Assembly (NCBI GenBank): GCA_037389465.1
Contig: JAZARR010000164.1
Coordinates: 3,610,501 to 3,674,500 of the forward strand
DNA from: Baylisascaris procyonis
Lineage: Eukaryota > Nematoda > Chromadorea > Rhabditida > Ascarididae
Direction of reading: 5' to 3'
Length of the DNA: 64,000 nucleotides
The notes beneath the pieces are model-generated. The model was given only the letters and a program-made list of their open reading frames with translations. It was not told the DNA's origin and made no database searches. Positions 22,901 to 44,649 of this stretch are shown here, one piece after another. Position 1 is the stretch's first letter. The number at the start of each line of letters is the position of its first letter. The position numbers were made by a program, and so were the translations under genes.

Positions 22901-25900
22901 CGTGATCGATACGAGCAGACGTCTGCGTATTCGCGAAAAAAAGCTTTTCAGTCACAATGCACCCTTGCAATCAACATTCCAATAAGCTAGCAATTTCTTA
23001 TTTCATTACCCATTCAAACATCTTATCTATAAAGCCTCTCGAGGTAAGCCATACGAAATTTAGACCAGAAATATAGAAATGAAGAGCTCAAGCATGTCCT
23101 TATTGAATTTTACCACTCTAGTTTTCTATCCGCCGAAAATGAAACACTGATTTCGATAAAGAATCAAGAAGAAATCACCGAGTTATCCAGTAGGACATCA
23201 CTCATGGAACATAAAAATCTCTGTGAATGAATCAACGAAATAAAGAAATAACCTTTATCATTCAACGAAATGTTAATTTTTCCAAAGATGGCAAGTAGCC
23301 CACTTCGCAGGAAACGTTGCAATCGTTGAAAATTCTCCCAAAGTGCACACTGTCTAGTGCTATAAAGAATAAAAACCTGCTTTAAATCCAAAAAAAAACA
23401 TTTGAAATAACGACCCAAGTTTGAGCTGGTCGGCATTTCAGTTAAACAGAGCAGGCGATGATATGAATCGACGCGAATGGCGTCTGCAGTTAACAAGAGG
23501 GGTGCTTAAGGATGCGATAACACAAAAACGTCACTACGGAAAGCCAAACGCTAACGACAGCTGCTTCAGCGAGGGTGCGGGTTGCCTTAAAAACAAGTCT
23601 TGTTGATGAGTGAGCCTTGTTCATTCATCGTCAAAATGAGTGATGGCCATTTCACAACAATACACCTGCAATACTCTGAAATGTTTTTATAAGTGCACAC
23701 GACAATCCCTCTGAACGAAAACATAGGACTGCAACGATATGTGGTGGGGCGAGAGGCTATCAGTGAAGGAACTTGATAATGTTATAGCAAGCGTATAATT
23801 GGGAGCATACATGCTCAGCGAGACATTAAAGGCTACAAACTGAAGATTGAGAGAGGGTGATTGCTGCAGAACGTCGAAAAAAACTATGCATCCTACTGTA
23901 TCACTGTGCTCAGTTTCAAACGATGAGCTCGATGAAACAAAGAATTTTGCTGTTTCGTTTACTCCTTGGCTCACTCTAATATTTTTAATATCAACTCCCT
24001 TCCCGTCAAGAACAAAGCTTCCTAAAAATAATAGCAATTAATCTCTTCTGTGCAACTCCTTGGCAGCTTGAATCTAGCTTGATATAAAATAGCGAATGTG
24101 GAAGATGAGGTCAAAAGACTCGGAACTCTGATAAAGAAGGTGCATAAATATTCACGTAAAAACTGAGTCTCGTATGAGAGGGACGGCCAAAAAACGGATG
24201 CGGGGAACAGAGTATGTTACCAAGAAATGATGTCAGAAGCGGAATAGCAATCAAATCAACAATCGGAATCATCTACAATCACAATACAGCAAATTTTTGC
24301 AATCCCTGAACTGAAAAGTCCAATGAGAACAGTTAAACTACTTCATGCATATTTGCTCAGTGCAAAAGTTTTTGCATTTCCGACATCTAATGGTGTTTTC
24401 CGAAGATCACTGACATATATGGACCTCTGTCTTTTAGGCTCCTTCAAGTTGATCATACATTCAAACTGCAAATTGACATTATTTCCACAGTTAAAGCTTC
24501 ACAATCATATCGCTTAAGTCGTTTCTCTTCATCCACCTGGAAAATGTGACCCTCAACCCGTCTGTATATACCGCAAATGTTTCGAGTGCACCAAAAACTA
24601 CTTTGCCTGATAGGATCGCACTAATGAAGGTTATATGATTGACGCCCCAGGTGACTTCGAAGGCAAACAGTCGATGTGCAGTCAACCTTCCGCAGAAATA
24701 AGTATAACTGATGGCATCCCTTCTCGTGTATCGTGAAGTAGGGAGATCCGATGTGGCAGCAAATGCGAAGTCTTCAAACGTGCATTTGTAGCAATATTCA
24801 TCATGAATGTTTTTCTCTGTAAAATAACACCTTTCCATCTGGCAGTTTTATTGAAATCGCTGCTTGAGAGCCAAAAAATGATAGGTGATAACAAGAAGTA
24901 CCAAAAAAGGTGTCTCATGATGATGTTAGTACTTGGAGCGTCAAACTGGGCAGCGGGGAAAGGAGTAAGAGGCGAGGATGCGAGAGCAGAAATCTCTAAT
25001 TCCCACGTGACGTTTGAACAATTTCAGGAAGGCATTTTCACGCCTGAAAATTAGGCATTAATGTGGGCGCTCACGTCGTGAGCGCGCACCACTGAACAAG
25101 TGGCACGCATAAAAAATCTTGCAAAAACAATGTTTATTTTCTTTACTTGCACACGATAGAAATACTGAACTTGCCTCCCTCCACCCAAACATATCGAGTA
25201 GAAACTACGTGCCATAGCTATACGAAAAACTGAAGCTCCAGTCTTGAATACAGCACTTCCTGAAAACGCAGCTCTCTTCCTGACTTGCGATCATGATTGG
25301 TGATGCATGCAAATGTGAATAGTTAATGAAGAAAATAATATAGAAAGAAAAGTAAAGCTGCAAGAATCACAGTTTTCGAATTTAAATCGCATGTTTGAAC
25401 CCAGTAACAAACACAGCATCGGCACTTATATCTATGTGCACAACGGAAGAGTATTAAATGAAATTAGCAGAGTAACAGCCGTCATTAAGGTTAAAGCCAT
25501 GTTAAAATGAGATAGCAAGAGTTTTCCGAGGAGTAAATCATATTTCAGGGGTATTTTACAAGTGTGAGATTAAAGAGAACAAGGTCCGAGCAAGGCGAAG
25601 AATGTTATCTATGAGGCTTCGATTTATTGGATAAGGAGCTGATACCCTGAAGTATATTTCCTTAGCGTGCACACTCAGTTGCATCTTACGACACGTGACA
25701 GCTATATAAAACACGCTGAGCTGATAGAATGGAATATCACCAAGATTACGGCAATATGCTGAAGTTATCACAGATTTATGCAGGGAACCATTTTCTTCAC
25801 GAAACGTCCGTCCGAAATTAGCGCAGAACTACAAATTCCAAAATTTCGATTCTAGCAACCATTCTCATCCTATATGAGCATACTAGCTTTCTCCGATTTC

Positions 25901-28880
25901 GTGGTACTTGGTCCATAGTTCCAAATGGCGATAAGTCCATTCAAACAAATTATCGTGCCCTCTCAAACTTAGACAGTGCTGTATTGTGCTTTATCGCCGC
26001 ATATATTTCGTGAAGTATTCATTGTACAGGTTGAGTGAGTTTAATGAAGTTTTCAAAAGAAATTCGCAACCAGGAAATGTCGCTAAGTTTTATAATCCTG
26101 ACATCCAAAGTACAAAAAATGGAGCACATATCCTGAATTGGGCAGCACAAAAATGGCGAATTGCAAAGCGAGACGTCGAAAGTATAACGCATATTGTTGT
26201 AAATACAAAGCTTTTAATTTTCTCTATATTTTACACAGAAAATATACGGTGGGTTGAAAGATCTCATCAAAGAAAAGCTTCAGCAGTAGATTCTATCAAT
26301 CAAACTTACATGTTTGAAATACGTCTTCAGCGGCTGCTGAAATCGCACTTTAATCAACACGCCTTTGCACACTGTGACGTGGGTGGTCAATGTCTCTTTC
26401 AAATTTGATATTTTCCATGAGGTTGTCTGCACATGACACACATCTTTAAAATTTTGGCATGAAAAGTGATCATCCGCACCTTCAGGAATCTATGAGGGAT
26501 GCAAAACTTCTGTTGATTCATACGTTCTGATGAATAAAGTCAATTTATGCATGTTGCCAACTATTCTTTCTGATGTGATAAGCAGCTAATGCGTTCCTTG
26601 TGCATGATCATTGATTGCAATAAATGTTGATCTTCACGCTATAGACGTAATTCTTAAAAGTACGCTAGAGACCTCAGTGATGATTATTGTTAATCATTCA
26701 TTCTATAAAATTATATTATTTTGTAGAAAACGCATCATCTAAAGTGTCTAAAGTTTAAAAAAAAATTTTTTTTTGCCTTTTTTAATGTGTGAAGTGTAGT
26801 TTCGGCTTTTTTCGCTCAAGATTAGATAGCACCGAAATATCGGAAGTGTGGTAGAGAAAGAAAACACTCATTTAGCTAAATGGATCGTCGATGAGAGCGC
26901 AACATTTTCATATGCCTTCACCTCAGTTCATTTTAAAGATTTCCATTAACCAAGTCAATTACGCTTATTGCTCGGTCGCTATTCATCGTCTGATCCCAGC
27001 TAACCATTTGCAGTTGTTTCCCCTCAAGATTATTTACAGAAGCTGAAGGCGTTTACTTATTTCAAGTCTTTCCGCAACTTTTCAAAATCTTTATAAAATC
27101 GAAAATTTTGAAGTTTTTTAGACAGTGATTTCATTCTTCAGACAAAAATGAGCTTTTTTTAAGGCAAAGTTTATGGCTAATTAGGAGCAATAAATATATT
27201 TTTCATAAAAATATCCTGTCTGCGACGTGTCTCGAACCAGTAAACAAGTGATTTGATGATTAAACTCATTTTGTTGTTGGTTGAATCAATTCCTATTAAA
27301 TTTCTTTTTGAAATTTGAGGTGGGTTAGAACTACAAAAAGGTTCAATATACGCCGAAAAACAACTGCCGAAGAAAAAACAGTTGCATGTAGTACGTCCTA
27401 ACGTCAACTAATCCTCAAAAATGCTTCAAATTAAGGATGCGAATAGCATCAGGCTAACAGCTGCAACCTTTCAGGTGATGGCCGTAACCAATCAGCACAT
27501 TCGGAGAGAGGCGTTTATCGCATTAACGTCGCAAATATGAGATAGTTGTGTGCGAATTAGCAACGACCGAATGGGATGTGCACCGATCCCTTCCACTCCA
27601 CATGTTGTAACACATTGCGAGCAGTTGATTTATTGACTCGTGCAATCAGGCTAGCGCTATATTGATGATACCATATCTGCAAACAAACTTGCAGAATCGA
27701 TTCCAGGCAATTATTTGAAAGATGAAATTGGCACAGTAATTCTTTAAACTATCTCTATGAAGCTTCACACTGGATAGGGACATTTTTCAAAGGAAGGTTT
27801 CATCGAAGTGTAATCCTTTTTTAAGCACGCTAGATTCGTTCGAGCCTAAATGTAGCCATTTTTTCCTTTAATGGTATCTTACTACTTGCTTATTCAAAAC
27901 TTATGAATAAATTTTTTAAAACAATAAGAAAAAATATGTGATAGAATGTCTAGTACTACCTCACTTCAGAACACTTTTGCTCTTTTGGGATGCAAATATC
28001 ACACTGTAGCGTCTTACAATCTTCTGAAGGAAAATTCAGAACCTGTAAAAAAACGGCCGGATAGGACCACGCCATTTCCCATGTTCGAGTTGATCCATGC
28101 TGTAGACTATGAATAGGAGAGTGGCCAGGAAGTGCAGCGGCAGACTGGCGTAGTTCAAATTGTGAACTTGAACGGTAGTTGGCGGTGAAGAATGACCAAA
28201 TGGTCGAATCCAACATATGCCTGTATCATACAGTAATCTAAAGGTTCCGTAATTGGACTTTGTGAGAATGGGAAAGCTGAATATACAGCTTTTCAATGCA
28301 AAACCATGGGAGATGGATCCTTGATGAGTTCTGGCGCAGAAACATTCAGATCACCACTTACCAGCAAAATCTTAAAATTGCGAGGGTGAGTGGGGGATGT
28401 GGGGGATGTGGGGGGAGGCTGCGCATGCTTTAATGTTGAACATGCTGAGTCTGTAAAACCATCATGGAAACCCCATGCGGGGCCAGATTCGCCAGCACTT
28501 AAATCGCCACCAAAAAAAAAAAAGATTTTATCCCGGAGAATCGCTGAAGATTTTTCTCCTTGTGCTGCAACATTTTGGTCAGCTATTAGAACACTAATTT
28601 TTACAACCTACCTGAGAAACGGAATCGCAGGTGCCGAATTCGTCTGAGCCTTCTGAAATGTTGTTCTGACACGAAATCGCAACTTTTCAAGGTACCCACA
28701 GTTACACAGGTTGAACTTATCGCTGAATCTGTACTATGCAGCTAAGACCAAACGCGTCATTTTTAAATTCAATAATCCTTGGGTCAAGATTCCTTCCCCA
28801 TTACTAAACCACATGTTGATAAATTTTTGGATGTTTTCCTATTTGGCATTCCATATTTTCGTATTCTGATGCGTCCACAG
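19975..28880. other. No supported gene in about 8.9 kb
   Basis: Open frames of 60 to 140 codons occur (for example 20284-20616 plus, 25986-26408 plus, 24491-24838 minus). The 24491-24838 minus frame is the best of them: a TTTTACAG lies near its start and it reads HDEYCYKCTFEDFAF, but an overlapping frame (24682-24918) is equally open, so I did not call it. The rest is AT-rich with short A and T runs and a GT-rich tract near 28390-28420. Confidence 0.4.
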
Positions 28881-29844
28881 TCCAGAAGCTTTCTTTATAA
28901 CAGTGCAAGAAATGTATGGCGATGCCTTTAGGAGAAAAGCAATCCAATATGTTCATCAATCCGAACGCGAGGGGAACTATTTTTCCTTTGCAAATCTCAC
29001 AGCATTTTATTTTAAAGCGGACTGAGTGCCATTCAGTCTGTGCTCTAATCGTCGATTCTCGTGCATATTGGTGAAATTGCCGTTTTCCTGGGTGTGGCAT
29101 TTATTCAGTCTCCAAAACGGCATCTAAGTAATTATGCTCACAAGGTGGTGGGTCTGCCACAAGCTGTCACACAGCAATTGGAATTGGTGCCTTACCCTCT
29201 CGCAACCGACTGAACCCACCGGCATTTATAAACATTTTTCTTATAAACTTTTTTCTTTTGCAATCAGCTGCAAAAAGTTTAATCGAAACGAGTGTGTCTC
29301 ATTCATGACTTAGTACCGTCGCCTGATGATGTTCGTAGAAGCTACCTCGTAGCCCATTCGCTAAAAAATCACTAAGTGCATGTTCTGCAATCACCATCAT
29401 ACCACCATTTCGCGGTATCACTAGGTAGTGCCATTTCATCGTTTCGCCGAATTTCCCAAAATATATACTGCCCCCATTAATCGCAAACTTTCTCAAAAAC
29501 TTTGCTTGCCGCTAGGCTCATTACTGCTCATCTGATATGGCCCTATTACTCATATATTAGATTTAGGGCTACAATATTTGCAGTATGAGAACCAGGCGCA
29601 TTAAGTATATTTTATACACACATTGACTACGGTGAGGCAAGCTGAAATAATACTGGCAGCGAGATATCGGAAAAGTCGAAGCAATTTTGTAATAAAAAAT
29701 CAAGTCAAAATAAAGTATGTGATATTCCAATGATTCCACCTTAAAGATTTTCAATTGGCCAAAAATTGTTCGTACAGTTTCCATTTTCGCGTTGTACGAA
29801 TCCGGAACTTGCTTCCCATCGATATCGTTAATGCGCTCGGTCAT
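28804..29844. other. Region with open frames on both strands; decayed element or exons
   Basis: Plus strand: after the acceptor TTTATAACAG, 28904-29025 reads LQEMYGDAFRRKAIQYVHQS and on to FANLTAFYFKAD before a stop. Minus strand: consecutive frames at 29569-29844 (MTERINDIDGKQVPDSYNAK), 29299-29496 (KWHYLVIPRNGGMMVIAEHA) and 28804-29100 (KCCEICKGKIVPLAFGLMN) all look protein-like. The minus series resembles a broken transposase in layout, but no catalytic motif is recognisable. Which strand is real cannot be settled here. Confidence 0.3.
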
Positions 29845-29918
29845 TCAGCTTTTAAGAAGTAGTTGAGTCGTTCCCATCTATATATTATTACTGCTTTTAT
29901 GTACTGAATGAATTTCAG

Positions 29919-30566
29919 CCTTCGCAACGGCTTGCCCCTTCCTACTATTGATGCTCGCAAAACATTGCATGTTTTCCAAATTCTGCGCGTTAAGGGAAAT
30001 AAATAAATAATCATAATGTCGTCTATCTATTATCGCCTCTCTCGCACTAATAATGAGTTGACACCCCTTCAGGTGCATTCCCCAGGAATTGCGGATCGAT
30101 TCAGCATCGTGGTATTGCAAAAACGGAATCGGAAAATTCAGTTAGGCGGCTGTGAGCCAACGAAAATCAACTTTGACAATCATATTTTCGACCTTCAACT
30201 TTTTCTTTTGTCAACTTCCCAAACGATCCGAACATCAAATGAGGTCTAATGCAATAACTATCGCCCCTATAAGAGATTAATCTGTCATACACAGCAACAT
30301 GTTCACATACTTTCAGGTGCAACTGGTAGCATTGAAGAATGGGCAAGTTTGGCGTAAGCGGTTTTTTACATTGTTTTATGAAGAGTATAAAATGTTTCGA
30401 TTTTATTCTACAATTTATTGAGAACACCCCGACTGATGCCTTATTCAGGAGTATGTTTGTGAATTTTTCACTGAAAATAAAGGTCTATAAAAGCAAAGAT
30501 CTTTTTAAAATTTTCCGCAGTTTTTCCAACCTCAGCAAAACAAGTGATGAAATATTCATTCACTGA
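29919..30566 (+). CDS. 3' exons of an unidentified gene with very small introns; PH-like tail possible
   Basis: Four exons with matching phases: 29919-29988, 30073-30243, 30317-30384 and 30449-30566. Introns are only 84, 73 and 64 bp, and all four acceptors are TTCAG. The translation runs GLPLPTIDARKTLHVFQILR, then ADRFSIVVLQKRNRKIQLGG, then VQLVALKNGQVWRKRFFTLF, then MFVNFSLKIKVYKS. The GQVWRKRFFTL segment resembles the second strand of pleckstrin-homology or FERM-type domains; this is pattern resemblance only. The first exon starts in phase 2, so upstream exons are missing. The last exon either ends at the TGA at 30564-30566 or splices out earlier (GTCTAT after AAATAAAG). It lies about 200 bp before the tubulin start on the same strand. 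Confidence 0.45.
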
Positions 30567-30763
30567 TGTTAAAAATCAGTAAATACTCCCAAAACCAATC
30601 AAATCCTTAAAGCAAGTTCATTATTCGCGATAACCATTTAATTTCCTTTCAACTATAACCTAAATATCACTTGCTTAATCATGGGCTCACCATGTGCAAG
30701 TTAAATTGCGGAAGAAGTTGCTGCAACTCTACAGCGATGATCTTCGTTTTCCCTCACAAGTGT

Positions 30764-38409
<7,646 letters not shown>

Positions 38410-41400
38410 TGCGCTTCACCTTTACGAACATCTTTGTTGTTTTAAGCGATTTGATTTTGAGTTGGTTTTCGTTCTTTTTGAAAAGATTCTTCTGCATAAT
38501 ATGTCCGAAAATATTGTCTCTTGTATGATCAATTTTCAGTAATTCATACTGCTTCCATATTTTTGTTTAATCATTACTTTAATTAAGAACCAGTACTTCT
38601 GATACGTAAACGATATTTATATGAGCCCCCTTATAGCAGAATGGTTATCAGGAAAACCCGAGAACTACTGCATGTCTGCTTTTTATCCGCTTCCTCTCTG
38701 CTCCCTTTTTTCTCCAAAGTAAATTTTTCCATTCCCTTCATATTTCAAATGATTAAAATTGTATTATCTGGCAAGTACCAATTTCTAACCGAAAATTTGT
38801 CATCTATAAGAACGATGTGGCTGAATGTGGAAATAATATACGAGCGTTCCCATTTTTCTTAGCACAATGTTCGTGAGTCATAGAATGATCGCACCAATGA
38901 TCTGGTCTCATCTGTTGCTCTCAACTTCTTTCTCTATCCTGCTTTATGCAAATATTGGTTGTGTCTATATTGAAAATTGCAGCCACTCAACAAATGAACT
39001 TAAGTGCAACATTTTGTATCAGCAATACTTTCGCTTCGATCACGAAAATGTTCGCCACCGCAATTAATCTTTGCCATTTTCTTGAATAATTCACCTGTTA
39101 TTTAATTGTTTAACTATGTTTGGTTGAGCATATTCCCATCGTCAATGAATGATCATCAATGGAAAATTTTTGAGGTGAACTTGATTGAACTATGCCATAC
39201 TGGAGAGTTTTTTCATTAAAATTTCCAAAATCCTCTATGCTGCAATTTAGTTTATACAAGCGAACATCATGAAAAGCAGAGAATATGTCAATAATAGCAA
39301 TGGCAATAAAGCAAAATATTCATAAGAAAGAGTGAAAATTGCTGGTGTGAAGAATGAAGCAGAAAATCTGTAGTAAAATAAACATAAACGTACACGTCAC
39401 CAGGTGAAACATATTAAACATAACAAGGCATGAATCAGTAATATGTAAGAGGCAAAAGAAAAAGAATATGCTGCTTAACATAAACCGCAATACCAACACA
39501 AAAATTCACACAGTTCTATTCAGCAACATTACGTCTGTAACACAGAAACGATGATATTTCCATCTCTTCTAATATTCTCTGCTAAATTGCTCGAAAGTCT
39601 AACAGCCTCTGCACGCAAGTTAATTTAAAATGTTGCTAGAAGAATGTTTTTTTGAGCGGATCATGCAAGTGATAATCAATATTTTTTGAAATATTTGAAG
39701 CAGCATTTTTAGCAAACACATCGGTTGTACTGCCTACTATAAGCGTAGGAACCAATAAAAAGGATGCCATTCAAAAATTATGACGGTATTTATTGCCTGT
39801 AAGATTCATTATCAGTGCTGATAAGATCAGACATTGATTGTCATCTTCCTTGTCGCAAATACTGCTGCTGCTATTTCGTTCCCATATTTAAAAAGAAAGC
39901 GATATGATCATAGACATAAGGGGAATATTACTATATTCCTCTCCTGATCTGAACATTCGAAACATAATTTGTGTTTTTTCGAATATTTTCGACAACTTCA
40001 TTCGTTGTCATCTAATAAGATGACAAGATGAAATAATTGAGTGCATCATAATTTCAGTGGGAGTTGACATTTGCACTTTCATTAACTAACAACGGCCACT
40101 GGTATATTTTGACAAAGAGTGTTATTTTCAAGCTGCATTCTTCTTTGGTCTTTGATTTATCGACAGTGAAGTTCTCGTTGTTTCTGTGGGATATTTGACG
40201 CGTTTGTTCTCGCTTTTATACGCAAGGTTTGATCGTCGTAATGTTGAAAACTTTATTTTTATCGTTGAGAAGAAGCGTTACTTAGCATTTTTTATGATCT
40301 TTAAGTCAGTAGCATTCAATGTTTAAAGCATACTGTAAATAAAAGCAGAAAACTGCTGAAGGAGGGAGAATTGTTTCAATTGGAGAGGATTGCAATGGGG
40401 CGTTTATTGACAAAAATTCAATTGACTAACGAAAACCTCTATATAACAGTGGCATCAGCACAAACATTTTCCGCTCGCATATCGTTTTGTCGATTGATAA
40501 TCGGCTCACAATAGGCGTACGTGAAAATTTTATTGTCATCATCAGCGTCGCTGACATTTCGAATATTTTCCATTCAGAATGATGCGATCCAACGATAACG
40601 ATCACCTATGGATCTCAATGCTCACGTTGTTTTAAAATGTTCATTTTTATATTCGATTAAACTAACATCTAACTTCGCAATAATCATCACTTTTTTAAAT
40701 TACAGGAGGAGACGGTCGTTTAGGGTGTCGTATTTCATATTTCGCTTTGTTCTCGTAGGTTATTATTTGCAGAATATCTTGAAAGCCATCGATAATCTCA
40801 CATTTTATTGCAAGCAATTCGTTATGAACCCATATTCATAAACTTATAATATTTCATGCTGGTTCGATGTAATCTTTATGCTCACTTCGTTGTTTGATTT
40901 CGCAAAACATCATTTGCTATTAAGTTTTTCATATAATGTCTGATCATTATTGCAGTTTCCAAAGTGAAACAGCTTATCAGTCGTGTACCGTGGATTAATC
41001 TCGCAAATAGTTCGTGGGAAAGGAAAGGGAATTTTGAAGTCCAGTTTTCCTCATCAATCATAATCGTGAAATCTTTATGGCAGAGATTACAGCAAGGTTT
41101 ACTTAATGCTTCCATAAAATTGTCGACGAGCGTTCTTCATCCTCAGAGACAAAGCTACAAATGGAGCACAACTTTTTCCGCTTAGGGAAGAAATTTTTTA
41201 CGAGGACAAAACTTTATTTGCTGAAGCAGCTATAAAATTTTTTCACGCATATACCTATTGCTTAACTACGATAAAATCATCTATCACTCTATTTCCCAAG
41301 AATCAATTTAATTTCATTCATGTTATGATTCCTTTTTCTGGAAAGAGCACCTAATAAACGGCGAGATGGTTAGTTTCATGAGTGTATGAGATGGTAGAAT

Positions 41401-44400
41401 TCATGTTGTGCTGCAAATTTTTTGACCAGAAGAATTGTCTCAGCAATAGTTGTTCAATAAGCTGCAACAAGCGGAGTGAGACTATAATTTTCTGGAACGG
41501 CAGTTACGCTCCTCGAAAACTTTGACTTGAAGTACTTAATAAGTTAAGATGAGTGAAAGAAGTTGCGCAAAGTTTGCGAACATTGCTGCTGCTTCTGGAG
41601 GTTTCAGAGCGTATCCAATAGTGACACGATTTCAGATGAAAATAGCGATAAAAATTTCATCTGAATGATGACTGTTGCCTCTCAAAAAAATTTTTTTGCA
41701 GCTAGAAAGTTTTCTCGACAGCACATTTTAAATGAACAATTGGACAAATGCCCTAGAGGAGCTTCTCGTGTATGCATTCTCGCATTTTGCTTAGACGACA
41801 AAAAACTTTATAGACTATCAAAAATATCTGGAATAATGCAAACATATTTCAGCTCAAGAGGTTGGTCGTACAAATCTTTCACTAATAGTCCTTTTTTGAT
41901 ATGCATGCAAATTTGTTGTCATCTGCAAACTTTTTGCTACTTTTAGATGGCGGGTCGAAGTGAAGTATGATAAAACCAACGGTAGGCACGACTCTTGCTA
42001 GACAGCCTCAGCGGTTTCGGAGTGAAAGTAGTGAATGAAGAGAGTTAAATACACGCACACCTATGCACTACACAAACCTGACGACACCATAATCCGCTTT
42101 GCAAAGCGGGCACGCAAAAGCGCACGGAATGGGCCGATGAGTGGAGTAGAAAGCTTTTTAAAACGTTCTACATACGCGAATATCCTTTGAGGCTGCAGTC
42201 TTAATAGCATTCACTTGAACAGTAATTTCTGAGTGAAGAAATTCCTCATTTTCATATATTTTGATGTCGGGTGCTGGTGAGGTGGAGAGGAAGGGGAGAG
42301 AAGCAAATTTTCTTACTTCTTCATCGCCACATTTCTACTCAAATGTTAACTGGCCTTCCCTCACACAAGTTGGCACATTTAACCGAGTTGAGGGCTTATG
42401 AACTTCGTGAATTTGGGCTAAATCAATCGCCGAGTTTCTCGTTCGCACTTGTCAATACTTAAGTTGTCTTTGATAATGTGGATGGGCTAGGGAGGAAACA
42501 ACAAGTTAACTTGTGATCTGAGAACGATCTCACCGTAGAACAAGGGAGTCGCAATGACGTTTTTATGCGAAAGAACAACGGTATGATGAGGTTTTCTCTA
42601 TGAAAATATGGTTCAAAAAGTTGTTTTCGATGATATCAGGTCGCATGCTCTACTTTAATTTATTTTCTCCACCAGTTTAGCTATAATTAGACTCCCTAGT
42701 GGTTTCATTAAACACCAATTTCTGATATCTCACCTGTTACCTTTTAATGAGTGCAGTTGTACCATCAGTTAGAAATCACTACTTATTATATACATATTTT
42801 CCAGATCAAGTGGAAAAATTCATCAGAGGATATCCGCATTACCCGCATTAGCACTTTCGTTCATCTTACCAGCCTTTTTTCCATCATTCATTAACAAACA
42901 ATGAAATATTCGCGATAAAGCATCCATATTTTAAGCGTATTGACCCATCGCGCAGACCAATCGTTGACGATTACCTTTTTCCCCCGATCGGTTGCAAATT
43001 GCAACCTGATTCGTGCGAAACGCGACTCTGCCATCGCTAAAGGCATCAAATTTTAGGCACATCTAGCTGTCTATAAGTTCCTCAGAAGCTGAAGGAGTCA
43101 CTTAAAGTGTGCGATGCGGGGGATGCTGTAGATTATAACCACCAGATTTTGCAACTCTAGCTTCAGTACCTGCTAAGGTAAAAGTGCTGGGAAGAGAGGC
43201 ACATACATGTGCTGATACAAGTATTACCATTATTACACTGGCTCATTTATTCTGCACAAATTGAAAATCTAAGAAATTTCACAGCGGTCTTAAACAAATT
43301 ACATATATAGTGGTCATTTTGCAGATATAACGAACCAGTTGAACTTCGAAAAAAAGTTGATATGAAGCTGTAAACGAATATTTGTTTAATTCAGCAGCTT
43401 TCTTTGACGACACATTACAAAAACAATAAATTGCCATTCTGTCGCTGTAAGCTATAACGAGCGTTGCTAATGAAGTTTCCAGAGAAATTTGCTACTTCGT
43501 TCACATTCAAATGTGTTACGCTGTCTTGAGAAAGATCAATTTTTGACCGCATAATGGCACTGCGTATTGTCTTAAAAACGATTACTTTACGACTGCAAAC
43601 CTCTCGCTTCTCTCGTTTATGCTCATTTTTTCGTCCTTCATCAGCAGTGAACTTTCAAGACTCGTGGCACAATCTACTGCTACTCTCCACACTTCATCCT
43701 TTCCCCTCGTTCATTGTCTCTTCGGCTGTTTCAGATGAACTACAATTCCTTCCTTTTCATATGTATCCATCATTCCGATCAACTTTCCAATGTGCCATTC
43801 GCGTTCATCTTTCCTATAGGTTTTTTTCAGTTTGTGGATTTTCTAGTGGCATTACTCGTTGATTGTGCGGTCGGTCGAGTACGATCGAACGACGAAAAAA
43901 TACCACTTCATATTGCATTCGTTATGCTTTTGCATTCCCTTTTGCTCACTTCTCTAGACAAACAGGAATGATATGCCCTTTTACAATTGCGGTGACCAGA
44001 TGAAGCATTTTTATAAGCTATCAGTCGATAATGAAGTGTGTGTATTGATGCATTCCTTTTTCGATTTATTCGCCTGCGCATAGAAATCTTCCGCATAACG
44101 TTCGTTTCCTATGTCGTTTTGCAAACTTGCATCTGCAAAACGCATTATGGCAGTGTTGTCTGTGCATGTGCATCTATGTGTCTGTCTGTCCAGGTTTCAT
44201 CTCGAAATCTTTGCAGTTGCCGTTATGAAATTCAGTTAGTGTAATATAGGGCATAAGATTATATCGTATAACTTCTTCCATGTTGTTCCATTAGCTTGGA
44301 AATGAGTTGTAGAAATTCAAAGACACTAAAAAATTCTCATTTATTTTGCACTAGTCGGATTGCGAAGAAATAATTCTCTGCAGATTTTGAGTGAACGGTA

Positions 44401-44649
44401 GTGTTGAGTGAAATATAAAGGTGAAATGGGTTGGAAGTTCTGCATACTCCATTTGGTGCAGCTAACTTGCAAAACAATTAGGTCAAGTAAGCGGGATGCA
44501 AAAGCGCGCATGTGCCAGCTGTTCTGGCATGCTTCTGTGCTTGTTTCATGATTCCATCGATATAAGACGTGGACACGGCCAGCCTACATGCATACGCACG
44601 AAAGGACTGCGTGTGTGCTAATGTACGGAAGGGGGCTTCTGTTAAGTGA
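38410..44649. other. Intergenic stretch after tubulin; no supported gene
   Basis: No clear AATAAA follows the tubulin stop within 200 bp. A possible tRNA A-box word (TATAGCAGAATGGTTATCAGG) lies near 38632. One plus-strand exon candidate is listed separately at 40956-41096. The rest is AT-rich with short open frames only. Confidence 0.45.
40956..41096 (+). CDS. Candidate isolated exon, product unknown
   Basis: After the acceptor ATTATTGCAG the frame reads SKVKQLISRVPWINLANSSW and on to VKSLWQRLQQ, then a GTTTAC donor, entering and leaving in phase 1. The minus strand is also open over the same bases (CCNLCHKDFTIMIDEENWTS), so the strand is uncertain. No partner exons were identified. Confidence 0.25.

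Noticed and set aside
25986..26408. 140-codon plus open frame
   Set aside because: The longest frame in its region, but it has no acceptor/donor pair, no recognisable motif, and AT-rich codon use like the flanks.
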